A stretch of 64,000 nt of DNA, taken from Henriciella algicola (GTDB lineage Bacteria; Pseudomonadota; Alphaproteobacteria; Caulobacterales; Hyphomonadaceae). The number at the start of each line of letters is the position of its first letter. Position 1 is the stretch's first letter. This document shows positions 7,655 to 15,154 of this stretch, in pieces. The notes under the pieces are model-generated. The model made no database searches and was not told the DNA's origin. It saw nothing but the letters and a program-made list of their open reading frames with translations. The DNA lies in assembly GCF_003576245.1 (NCBI RefSeq), contig NZ_QWGA01000003.1, forward strand, positions 930,001 through 994,000, written 5' to 3'. A program made the translations under genes and the position numbers.

Positions 7655-8566
7655 TTATCCGGCCAGCGGATGCGCCGTTTCGAGAAGCTCGGCCAGCTCA
7701 TCGGTCAGGACGTGCGTGTAGATTTCCGTCGTCGAAATGTCGGCATGGCCGAGCAGCGTCTGCACCGATCGGAGGTCCGCGCCGCCCTGTAGCAGGTGGG
7801 TCGCATAGGCGTGACGCAGGGCATGCGGATGGACTTTCGACGGCTTGATCCCTGCCTCGAGCGCCAGCGCATCCAGCATCTGACCAAGGCGGCGGCGTGT
7901 CAGGTGCCCCTCCTTGCCGCGCGATGGAAACAGGTAGGCCGACGCGCCATTGGCCTTCAGTGTCTTCTTCGGCAGGCTGTCCTCGCGAACTTCCAGCCAA
8001 TCTGAAATCGCTTCCAGTGCCGGACCGCCAAGCGGGCAGAGCCGGTCCTTACCGCCCTTGCCGCGCACAATGATGTCGCGTGTTTCCCAATGGCCGCCCT
8101 TCCGGCGTGGCAGATTGCCAAGCTTCAGGCTGACCAGCTCACTGACACGCAGGCCCGCCCCGTAGAGAAGCTCCAGCAGGCAACGCATCCTGACATCCTC
8201 GCCGCATGCATCGATGAGGCGCTCAACCTCCTCGCGGCTAAGCACATCTGGAATGTCGCGGCCCGCCTTTGGTCCTTCCTGCTTTGAGGTCGGGTCATCC
8301 TTGCGGTCGCCCTCCTCGAACAGGAACCGGAAAAAGCGGCGCATGGAGGAAAGCTTTCTCGCCTGCGTCCGCGGCGCGAGACCCTGGGCCGCAAGTGAGG
8401 ACACATAGCGGGACACATCTTTTGCGTCCGCCCGCGTCAGCTTTCCGCGCATACTGTCTGAGGCATCACGAAGATCGCGCCCATAGGCGTCCAGCGTATT
8501 GGGGGAGGCCCCACGCTCGGCGCTCATCATTTCGAGGAAGGCATCTATGCGGGCAGCGTCGCTCAT
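7655..8566 (-). CDS. xerD: Tyrosine recombinase XerD
   Basis: A 303-residue tyrosine recombinase with an N-terminal SAM-like DNA-binding domain (ASPNTLDAYGRDLRD) and a C-terminal catalytic domain holding the complete active site: R140 (GAGLRVSEL), K173 (GKGGKDR), H248 and R251 (HPHALRHAYATHLLQ), H274 and the nucleophile Y283 (LGHADISTTEIYTHV). With XerC it resolves chromosome dimers at dif near the terminus. Length and the lack of phage genes argue for a housekeeping Xer protein. XerD is preferred over XerC from the LGHADISTTEIYTHV ending and the accA gene in the same region, but this is not fully decisive. Confidence 0.88.
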   Translation of the reverse strand: MSDAARIDAFLEMMSAERGASPNTLDAYGRDLRDASDSMRGKLTRADAKDVSRYVSSLAAQGLAPRTQARKLSSMRRFFRFLFEEGDRKDDPTSKQEGPKAGRDIPDVLSREEVERLIDACGEDVRMRCLLELLYGAGLRVSELVSLKLGNLPRRKGGHWETRDIIVRGKGGKDRLCPLGGPALEAISDWLEVREDSLPKKTLKANGASAYLFPSRGKEGHLTRRRLGQMLDALALEAGIKPSKVHPHALRHAYATHLLQGGADLRSVQTLLGHADISTTEIYTHVLTDELAELLETAHPLAG

Positions 8567-8615
8567 GGCCCGAATTTGCCGCCGCGATGCTTAACAGGGC
8601 GCTTAAATAGCGAAA

Positions 8616-8639
8616 CGGGCGCCAGTGTCCGGGCGCCCG
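8616..8639 (-). terminator. GC-rich hairpin between the AGCS gene and xerD
   Basis: CGGGCGCC and GGCGCCCG form a perfect 8-bp stem around an 8-nt loop. It follows the AGCS symporter gene and precedes xerD on the minus strand. The tract after it on that strand is only GTTTCGC, so it is a weak intrinsic terminator at best. Confidence 0.45.
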
Positions 8640-8659
8640 CCTCAAAGGTCTTCAGAAAA

Positions 8660-8700
8660 CACCGCCAGTGCACCGCCACTGCACCGTGGCTGCACCGTCG
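8660..8700. repeat. Four 11-bp-phased direct repeats (CACCG-N6)
   Basis: CACCG recurs at 8660, 8671, 8682 and 8693, exactly 11 bp apart. The first two units differ at one base (CACCGCCAGTG, CACCGCCACTG), the third is CACCGTGGCTG and the fourth starts CACCGTCG. One copy per helical turn would place a bound protein on one DNA face. The repeats lie just downstream of the AGCS stop and about 94 bp upstream of xerD. Confidence 0.6.
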
Positions 8701-8713
8701 AAACGGGGGTGTT

Positions 8714-10456
8714 TTACTCCTTCGGTGGCTCTGTCTTGTCGACCACCGGATGACCATGATCAGGGTCATCATTCATCTTGTGCATCGCCACGACGACCCC
8801 TGAGAGGGCCAGAATAGCGATCAGGTTCGGGAACGCCATCGACGCATTCGCGATATCCCCGAACAACCAGAGCGCATCAGTATTTGTCACAATCGCTCCG
8901 CCAAAGACCACGATCACCCAGATATAGCGGAATGGATGCGTGGCCCATTCGCCAACCAGATAGGTCACGGCCTGCTCACCATAATAGGACCAGCCGATGA
9001 TGGTGGTGAAGGCGAAGAAGAAAAGCGCAATGGTTACAACCCACTCGCCGCCCGGAAGGGCTGCACCGTAGGCTCGCGCAGTGATACCGGACGACTCCGC
9101 ATCAGTCTCATAGACATAGCGCACTTCGTTGAGGACCGTCGCATCCGTCGAGGCAGCAAGCGCCTTGTCGAAATAGGCCTGCTCTTCAGCTTCGGTCGAG
9201 CCGGTTGGCAGGTCAGATGCGAGGCTCAGGCCATTGGTACGGCACTGCTGCAGGAACGCCGAAGCCTCCTCGCCGCGCGCGGCAACAATCTCGGTGCGTC
9301 CCTCAGTATAGGCCGATGGGAACAGGTCCTCGACGCCTGTGCCCTCCGGCAAGGTGTTGTAGCCTTCCTCCACACACTGGTTCGCCGCGATCAGCGCCGG
9401 GCTGCGTGTGAAGTCACCGGAAACGGTCAGGATGACCAGCGCCGTCATCGTACAGATAACGATCGTGTCGATGAACACGCCGATCATGGCGATCTCGCCC
9501 TGCTGAACCGGGTTCTTCGTCTTGGCTGCTGCATGCGCAATCGGCGCAGAGCCCTGACCGGCCTCGTTGGAGAAGAGGCCGCGCGCAATACCAAAGCGCA
9601 CCGCCTGCATCATGCCATAGCCAGCCGCACCGCCGACCACTTCCTGCAGACCAAAGGCCGACTTGAAGATGACGGCGAAGGCATGCGGGATCTCACTTGC
9701 ATTAAGGATCAGCACGACCAGCGCACAGAGCACATAAGCGCCTGCCATGAGCGGTACGATCCGCCCGGCAACACTGCCGATCGACTTGATGCCGCCAATG
9801 ATGACCGCGAAGACGAGACCGGCAATGACAACGCCAATGCCCCAGTTCGGAAGCGATAGCCCCATCGTGCCGCGAGCCGTTTCCATGGCCGTTTGGGTGA
9901 TGGAGTTGGACTGGATCATCGAGCCCGTCGCCGCTGCAGAGAAGAGCGTGCCGAGACAGAAGATAACGGCCAGCCAGGTCCATTTCTTACCGAGGCCGTT
10001 CTTGATGTAGTACATCGGCCCGCCATTGATGCGGCCATACTCATCCGTTTCGCGGTACTTTACGGCGAGGGAGCTCTCAGCAAAAGCGAGCGCCATACCG
10101 AGAAGCGCCGTGATCCACATCCAGAAGATCGCGCCGGGACCACCCATCGCAATCGCCGTCGCGACGCCGGCAAGGTTACCAGTGCCAACCTGACCAGACA
10201 GCGCGGTCGACAGCGCCTGCCAAGGCGTAATCGCGCCATCCTCGCCTTGCGCCTTGCGGCCCTGCCAGACTTCGGCAAGGGCAGGCACGAACCGGCGAAC
10301 CGGGCGGCCAGCAAGGCGGATCATGACGAACAGGCCCGTGCCCAGAAGCACAATGGCAAGCGGCCCAATCTCTCCGGGAATGACGACGGTGTCGCCCCAT
10401 GTGCCGCCCCAGATAAATCCGGCGACATTCTCAATCAGCGTGACAAGCGATTCCAT
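8714..10456 (-). CDS. Alanine/glycine:cation symporter (AGCS family)
   Basis: A 580-residue inner-membrane transporter of the AGCS (AlsT/DagA) family, which imports alanine or glycine with Na+ or H+. Family marks include TALSGQVGTGNLAGVATAIAMGGPGAIFWMW, FAESSLAVKYRETDEYGRINGGPMYYIKNGLG and FGIARGLFSNEAGQGSAPIAHAAAKT. The protein is about 100 residues longer than usual: a hydrophilic segment from about TRSPALIAAN (residue ~350) to PGGEWVV (~465), with two cysteines, sits between late membrane helices and is probably periplasmic. The ribosome binding site is GGAGGGG. It is downstream of an unknown membrane protein with a hairpin between them, so it is likely transcribed alone. Confidence 0.93.
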   Translation of the reverse strand: MESLVTLIENVAGFIWGGTWGDTVVIPGEIGPLAIVLLGTGLFVMIRLAGRPVRRFVPALAEVWQGRKAQGEDGAITPWQALSTALSGQVGTGNLAGVATAIAMGGPGAIFWMWITALLGMALAFAESSLAVKYRETDEYGRINGGPMYYIKNGLGKKWTWLAVIFCLGTLFSAAATGSMIQSNSITQTAMETARGTMGLSLPNWGIGVVIAGLVFAVIIGGIKSIGSVAGRIVPLMAGAYVLCALVVLILNASEIPHAFAVIFKSAFGLQEVVGGAAGYGMMQAVRFGIARGLFSNEAGQGSAPIAHAAAKTKNPVQQGEIAMIGVFIDTIVICTMTALVILTVSGDFTRSPALIAANQCVEEGYNTLPEGTGVEDLFPSAYTEGRTEIVAARGEEASAFLQQCRTNGLSLASDLPTGSTEAEEQAYFDKALAASTDATVLNEVRYVYETDAESSGITARAYGAALPGGEWVVTIALFFFAFTTIIGWSYYGEQAVTYLVGEWATHPFRYIWVIVVFGGAIVTNTDALWLFGDIANASMAFPNLIAILALSGVVVAMHKMNDDPDHGHPVVDKTEPPKE

Positions 10457-10525
10457 AAGCCCCTCCGGCTCCCTCTCAGCTCAGGCGGCGACACTAGACG
10501 TGTTTTCATCCGTGTGAAGCGCAAA

Positions 10526-10550
10526 CGGGGCAGATTTTTCACCTGCCCCG
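10526..10550. terminator. Hairpin between the 152-residue membrane protein gene and the AGCS gene
   Basis: CGGGGCAG and CTGCCCCG form a perfect 8-bp stem with a 9-nt loop (ATTTTTCAC on the plus strand). On the minus strand it follows the stop of the gene at 10587-11045 and precedes the AGCS gene. The downstream T-tract is short, so termination strength is uncertain. Confidence 0.5.
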
Positions 10551-10586
10551 CTCAACCTGCATGAATTTTGTCGCTTCAGATGCCGA

Positions 10587-11045
10587 TCAGGCAAAGCCTT
10601 CGCCAACGCCGAAGTCGCGGCGCGCTGAAACGATCGTCACGATCACACCGGCCAGCACATCGAGCAGCGTCATGCTCATGATGATGAAGAAAGTCGAGGT
10701 CGCAAAATTCGGCATGAGCAGGAACTCAACGAGGCAAACGATGAACAGGATCATCGAGACGGCGTGGTTGAGAATGGAGGAAGTTCCGGTGCTGGTCGAC
10801 TTCACGATTTCAACGAACAGGAGCGTGATGGCGACGAAGACGAGCATCTCGCCATTCGTGATGGACCAGTTGACGCCGGAGATCATCGGAAAGGTCACGA
10901 GCGAGTCTGACAGAAGCTCCAACAGGGGTGAAGCATTGTTCACGGCATCATAGTTCACTGTCGTGCCGGAATAGGTCAGCGCAATCAGATTGTAGATCGC
11001 GACCGGGATCACGAGGAGAGGAAAAAAACTGAACAGTGCACGCAT
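10587..11045 (-). CDS. Membrane protein of unknown function
   Basis: A 152-residue protein with about four hydrophobic segments: residues 5-22 (FFPLLVIPVAIYNLIAL), about 68-85 (EMLVFVAITLLFVEIV), 95-115 (AVSMILFIVCLVEFLLM) and 118-140. Between the first two lies a soluble loop of about 45 residues. The start at 11045 is chosen over 11075 because it begins with the first membrane helix and has a purine-rich AAAGGGGG region upstream. I recognise no characterised family. It precedes the AGCS gene on the same strand. Confidence 0.7.
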   Translation of the reverse strand: MRALFSFFPLLVIPVAIYNLIALTYSGTTVNYDAVNNASPLLELLSDSLVTFPMISGVNWSITNGEMLVFVAITLLFVEIVKSTSTGTSSILNHAVSMILFIVCLVEFLLMPNFATSTFFIIMSMTLLDVLAGVIVTIVSARRDFGVGEGFA

Positions 11046-11189
11046 GGAAGACACCCCCTTTTTCAGGCTGCGCAACCAGTTACCACGCGGCCCATTAACC
11101 GTGCCTGACTAACCCGGCAGGTGCGGGCTGTTAAGCGGAATCTCGGATCAGGCGAACTGACCACAATCCATTCGCTGGGGATTGGGCGC

Positions 11190-11921
11190 CTAAAGCTCGT
11201 CCGCGCCGCCAGGGTTGCGGCGACGGCGGATCAGCCAGGTCACGCCTCTAAGGTCAGACAGCGCCGCCCAGAGGCGTCCGAAATTAGTATAGTTCGACTT
11301 ACCAGCGCCCCGCGGCCTGTGGTTTACGTCCATGAATTCGGCCGCATAGCCTTCGGCCTTTACCAGCGCGGGCATGTAGCGGTGCATATGGTCGAAATAG
11401 GGAAGCGAGAGATACGCATCGCGCTTGATGACCTTGATGCCGCAACCGCTATCGTCGCAGTCATCGCGCAGCATGCGCCGGCGGATTGCATTGGCGAATT
11501 TGGACCCGAAGCGCTTCCAGGCGGTGTCCTTGCGGCTGGCGCGGCGGCCCATCACCATGACGAGGTCGGCTGGCGCATCCGCGCGGGTGAGCGACCGGTA
11601 AAGGTCCGGCAGATCGGCAGGGTCATTCTGGCCATCTCCGTCGAGCGTACCGATCACCCGGCCGCGCGCCGCGCGAACACCTGTGCGGATCGCCCGGCTC
11701 TGGCCGGAATTGGTGCGGTGGCTGAGCACGCGCAGCGCCGGATATTGCGACTTCAGACCAGCCAGCACAGCGCGCGTATCATCGCTGGAGGCGTCATCGA
11801 CCATGATCATCTCATAGGCGCGGCCATCGAGCGCTGCGGAAATCTCTTCGATCAGACCGGCAGCATTGCCCGCCTCATTATGCATCGGGACGACGACTGA
11901 AAATTCGAGCGTTTCGGCCAT
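11190..11921 (-). CDS. Glycosyltransferase family 2 (dolichol-phosphate mannosyltransferase-like)
   Basis: A 243-residue GT-A-fold glycosyltransferase. It shows FSVVVPMHNEAGN at the start, MIMVDDASSDDT, GTLDGDGQNDP (the DxD-type metal/nucleotide-sugar motif) and DSGCGIKVIKRDAYLSLP. The order and length match DPM1/ArnC-like enzymes that move a sugar from a nucleotide donor to polyprenyl phosphate at the cytoplasmic face, but without C-terminal membrane helices. The start at 11921 has GAGAGG just upstream. The gene is divergent from hrpB, with 131 bp between the starts. The actual sugar and acceptor are unknown. Confidence 0.88.
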   Translation of the reverse strand: MAETLEFSVVVPMHNEAGNAAGLIEEISAALDGRAYEMIMVDDASSDDTRAVLAGLKSQYPALRVLSHRTNSGQSRAIRTGVRAARGRVIGTLDGDGQNDPADLPDLYRSLTRADAPADLVMVMGRRASRKDTAWKRFGSKFANAIRRRMLRDDCDDSGCGIKVIKRDAYLSLPYFDHMHRYMPALVKAEGYAAEFMDVNHRPRGAGKSNYTNFGRLWAALSDLRGVTWLIRRRRNPGGADEL

Positions 11922-12052
11922 GGCCTCTCGCCTTTTGCTGAAAACTTTAGCGCAGTTCCTTACGCGGTTCGGCCAGAATGCGAAACCATGGATGCGGGAA
12001 GCTGCTGCGAGAAGCCGTGCCAAGCCCCGCAGATTGCGATACGACGCGCCCG

Positions 12053-14503
12053 ATGAGTGACGTGTCAGCCCTTCCAATCGAGAGCCTGCTTGGCGAGATA
12101 TGCTCGGTCATCCGGGACCGGAAGCGGCTGGTTCTGGCAGCCCCACCGGGCGCGGGCAAGACGACGCGTGTGCCACTGGCGCTGGCCGGTTTGATCGACG
12201 GCTTTGACGAACTACCCGGCAAGATCCTGCTGCTCGAACCAAGACGGCTCGCCGCCCGAATGGCCGCTGACCGTATGGCCGCGACACTGGGAGAGAAGAC
12301 TGGCGAGCGGATAGGCCTTGCGACTCGGATTGAACGCAAGGTGTCGAAGGCGACGCGGGTCGAAGTGATGACCGATGGCCTGTTCACCCGCCGTCTGCTG
12401 GCCGATCCGGGTCTTGAGGGCGTGTCTGCCGTGATCTTCGACGAAATCCACGAGCGCAGCCTAAATGCAGATCTCGGTCTCGCGCTGGCACTCGAGGCCC
12501 AATCGGTGTTCCGCGATGACCTCCTGCTGCTTGCCATGTCGGCGACGCTGGATACTGAGAAAGTCGCCGGAACGCTGGATGCGCCCGTGATCGAGAGCGA
12601 GGGGCGTCAGTTTCCGGTCGAGACCAAGTATCTTGGCCGCAACCGGGATCGCATCGAGGACCAGATGGCCGCGGCCATCACGAAGGCGGTTCAGGCGGAG
12701 ACGGGCTCCATCCTCGCTTTCCTGCCGGGGGCTGGTGAGATCAGGCGCACGGCCGAGCGGCTCTCGGGCCTGCCCGCGAGCGTCTCGGTTCACCCTCTCT
12801 ATGGCGCGCTGTCACCGCGAGAGCAGGATGAGGCGGTTCGACCTGCCCGAGCCGGTCAGCGCAAGGTGGTGCTCGCGACCGATATCGCTGAAAGCGCTCT
12901 CACCATCGAAGGCGTCCACGTCGTCGTCGATGCGGGTCTCGCCCGCGTGCCTGAATTTGAACCGTCCAGCGGGACGCAAGTCCTTCGCACGATCCGCGCG
13001 GCAAAGGCGAATGTGGACCAGCGCCGGGGCCGGGCCGGACGTCTTGGGCCGGGCGTCTGCTACCGCCTCTGGGATGAGGAAGAAACGCGCGGCCTGATCG
13101 CTGCGCCGCGCCCGGAAATCCTGAATGGAGACCTGTCTGGCCTCTTACTCTCCATCGCTGAATGGGGCGAAGATGACCCTTACCGGCTGACCTGGCTCGA
13201 CGCGCCGCCGCGTGGTCGCATCGAAGCGGCCCGCGAAGCGCTGAGTGCATTTGGCGCGCTCGACGAGGCAGGGAAGCTGACCGCGCATGGCAAGGCCATG
13301 GCGGCCCTGCCGCTGGAGCCGAAATATGCAAGCCTGGTGGCGAGCGCCGCCAGCGACGGCGAGCGCGCACTGGCCGCAGAAATCGCGGCACTGGCCAGTG
13401 AGGCAGGGGTTGGCGGTAGTTCAATCAACCTCAAGGACCGCCTTGAACGCTTTCGCCTTGAGACTTCACCGCGCACAAAGGCATTGCGCCAACAGGCCGA
13501 TCGTTGGGCGAAAGGCGGGCGCGCTTTCGGAGACCCCGCGCTCCTGCTTGCAAAGGCCTGGCCGGGGCAGATCGCAAGGCGCCGGGACGGATCGGAAACG
13601 AGCTACCTCCTGGCAAACGGCCGATCTGGCGAACTCCCAGCAGAGAGTGCCGTTACCCTCTCCCAATGGATCGTCGTCGCCGACATGATCGGTGCAGCCG
13701 GGCGCGCCCGCATCACGCTCGCCATTCCCATCCGTGAGCAGGACGCCCTCGCCCTCCACCCGCCAGCTACGGAAGAATGGGCAAGCTTCGATCCAGCGTC
13801 GAAAAGCTTCAAGGCCCGGCGCGTGAAGGCCGTCGGGCGCATCGTCCTGTCAGAGACACCCCTGCCCCAACCATCGGGTGAGGCTGCGCGGGCCGCCTTC
13901 ATCAATTTCGTTCAAGAGAATGGTTTTGAAGCGGCGGGCATCGGCGAGCCGGTGAGCGTCTTTCTCGCCCGGCTCGGCTTCCTACATCGCAGCTTTGGTG
14001 AGGACTGGCCGGACCCGGATGAGGCGCAGCTTGCTGCGACAGCCGGTGACTGGCTGGCGCCTGCACTCGGCGGCGGCAAGTTCGATATGCCATCCGACGG
14101 CACGGTACTGAACGCGCTGAAACAGTCGCTCGGCTGGCCAAAGGCGCAGGAGATTGACACGCTGGCGCCTCCGACGATTACGCTGCCATCAGGCCGCAAT
14201 GCGCCCGTCGATTATCTCGATGACAATGCACCGCTGGTCGAAGCCAAGGCGCAGGAGCTGTTTGGTCTTAGCCGTCAACCCGCCATCGCCGACGGGCGCG
14301 TGCCGGTCACGCTGCAGCTGATATCGCCCGCCGGACGACCGATCGCCGTGACCAAGGACATTTCAGGCTTCTGGAGCGGGGGTTACCGCGACATGGCCAA
14401 GGATATGCGCGCCCAATACCCGAAGCATGACTGGCCGGAGGATCCGGCGTCGGCCAAGCCGCATGTCGGGATGACGAAGAAACGGTTGGGGCGTCAGGGC
14501 TGA
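12053..14503 (+). CDS. hrpB: ATP-dependent RNA helicase HrpB
   Basis: An 816-residue DEAH/DExH-box helicase of the HrpB type. Motifs in order: GAGKTT at residues 33-38 (motif I), IFDEIHERSLNADLGLALAL (motif II as DEIH), MSATLD (motif III), ATDIAESALTIEGVHVVVD (motif V) and QRRGRAGRLGPGVCYRLW (motif VI), followed by the HA2-like and HrpB C-terminal domains. The start at 12053 gives the family's usual length of about 810-820 residues. HrpB's physiological RNA substrate is poorly defined. The gene is convergent with the 14622-15047 gene, with a palindromic repeat between them. Confidence 0.95.
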   Translation: MSDVSALPIESLLGEICSVIRDRKRLVLAAPPGAGKTTRVPLALAGLIDGFDELPGKILLLEPRRLAARMAADRMAATLGEKTGERIGLATRIERKVSKATRVEVMTDGLFTRRLLADPGLEGVSAVIFDEIHERSLNADLGLALALEAQSVFRDDLLLLAMSATLDTEKVAGTLDAPVIESEGRQFPVETKYLGRNRDRIEDQMAAAITKAVQAETGSILAFLPGAGEIRRTAERLSGLPASVSVHPLYGALSPREQDEAVRPARAGQRKVVLATDIAESALTIEGVHVVVDAGLARVPEFEPSSGTQVLRTIRAAKANVDQRRGRAGRLGPGVCYRLWDEEETRGLIAAPRPEILNGDLSGLLLSIAEWGEDDPYRLTWLDAPPRGRIEAAREALSAFGALDEAGKLTAHGKAMAALPLEPKYASLVASAASDGERALAAEIAALASEAGVGGSSINLKDRLERFRLETSPRTKALRQQADRWAKGGRAFGDPALLLAKAWPGQIARRRDGSETSYLLANGRSGELPAESAVTLSQWIVVADMIGAAGRARITLAIPIREQDALALHPPATEEWASFDPASKSFKARRVKAVGRIVLSETPLPQPSGEAARAAFINFVQENGFEAAGIGEPVSVFLARLGFLHRSFGEDWPDPDEAQLAATAGDWLAPALGGGKFDMPSDGTVLNALKQSLGWPKAQEIDTLAPPTITLPSGRNAPVDYLDDNAPLVEAKAQELFGLSRQPAIADGRVPVTLQLISPAGRPIAVTKDISGFWSGGYRDMAKDMRAQYPKHDWPEDPASAKPHVGMTKKRLGRQG

Positions 14504-14522
14504 TTGGCTGACTATTGCCCAC

Positions 14523-14596
14523 GTGGTTCGACTTCGCTCACCATTCGGGCTACTGCAACGGCGCGACCAGCCGCATGGTGAGCGAAGTCGAACCAC
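14523..14596. repeat. Palindromic dispersed repeat, copy 1
   Basis: Left arm 14523-14544 and right arm 14575-14596 are perfect reverse complements over 22 bp (core TTCGACTTCGCTCACCAT), separated by 30 bp. A close relative occurs at 44689-44763, and a single degenerate arm at 443-464. Both full copies lie between convergent gene ends, here hrpB and the 14622-15047 gene. As RNA the element would fold into a long hairpin on either strand and may serve as a bidirectional terminator or a REP-like element. Confidence 0.85.
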
Positions 14597-14621
14597 GCGG
14601 CGTTACGCACTGAGCTTGCGC

Positions 14622-15047
14622 CTAATGCGGGCGGCGCTCGTCGCCCCATTCCATGCCCATGGATTTTTTCATCCAGTCGCCAAAGGTCGCCGGCTTCTGG
14701 AGGTTTTTCGGGTCCAGCGTACCGAAAGCGACGATCGGCCCGTCGGCTGTTTCGAGGCGCACGCCGGAGAGCTGCTGGTGCGGATTGCCCCAATTGCCAT
14801 AGCTGGTGGCCGGGTCGAGCAGGAGCATGACCTTGGTGCCGCCTGTCCCGTCGGCGCGCTTGCCAAAGACGAGGCCATAGCATTTCTCACGGCCGAAACC
14901 GCCCGAATGGCCCTGCCGTTTTCCGTCGAGAAGCACCTCGTCCCAAAGGAGGTTACGGCGCCACTGCAGGACGTGCATTTCGCCCTCGTCGGTGACGACT
15001 TTGATATCGACCTGATGGAGACCGACTCGAACCAGTTCTGCGCGCAT
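14622..15047 (-). CDS. Conserved hypothetical protein
   Basis: A 141-residue protein without signal peptide or membrane helix. Notable segments are LQWRRNLLWDEVLLDGKRQGHSGGFGREKCYGLVFG, VMLLLDPATSYGNWGNPHQQ and a C-terminus MKKSMGMEWGDERRPH. The strand-rich layout with many aromatic residues suggests a compact beta fold, but I do not recognise the family. The start at 15047 has AAGGA upstream. About 22 bp before the start lies a 19-bp inverted repeat that may be an operator. It is convergent with hrpB. Confidence 0.72.
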   Translation of the reverse strand: MRAELVRVGLHQVDIKVVTDEGEMHVLQWRRNLLWDEVLLDGKRQGHSGGFGREKCYGLVFGKRADGTGGTKVMLLLDPATSYGNWGNPHQQLSGVRLETADGPIVAFGTLDPKNLQKPATFGDWMKKSMGMEWGDERRPH

Positions 15048-15069
15048 GGGAGGCTTCCTTCTTCTCGTT

Positions 15070-15088
15070 ATTATCGAAAAACAATAAT
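15070..15088. promoter_or_regulatory. Candidate operator palindrome upstream of the 141-residue protein gene
   Basis: ATTATCG-AAAAA-CAATAAT: arms of 7 bp matching at 6 positions, with a 5-bp A-tract spacer. It is strikingly A/T-rich for this genome and lies 22-41 bp before the start at 15047, where a promoter would be expected. No regulator gene is adjacent. Confidence 0.4.
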
Positions 15089-15116
15089 TCGAGACATGGG
15101 AAGCGTCAAGCGGTAT

Positions 15117-15148
15117 CTGGCCGGGACACTCATGGGCGTCCCGGCCAG
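15117..15148. terminator. Hairpin after the Met/His-rich outer-membrane protein gene
   Basis: CTGGCCGGGAC and GTCCCGGCCAG form a perfect 11-bp stem with a 10-nt loop, just 6 bp past the stop codon of the gene at 15155-16246. No T-tract follows on the minus strand, so it may be a Rho-dependent or transcript-end-protecting hairpin rather than a classic intrinsic terminator. Confidence 0.55.
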
Positions 15149-15154
15149 CCGCGC

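Noticed and set aside
7655-8566. xerD as a phage or island integrase
   Set aside because: Length, complete Xer motif set and the absence of phage genes, attachment-site repeats or a tRNA gene point to a housekeeping recombinase.
8660-8700. The 11-bp repeats as a CRISPR array
   Set aside because: Units are far too short, have no spacers and lie without cas genes.
8936-9859. A long plus-strand frame of 307 codons
   Set aside because: It is antisense to the AGCS symporter gene, is rich in Arg, His and Asp as expected of a shadow frame in G+C-rich DNA, and shows no domain.
14523-14596. The GGTTCGA pieces of the palindromes as tRNA T-arms
   Set aside because: No acceptor, D-arm or anticodon arm surrounds them; the symmetry explains the sequence as a palindrome.
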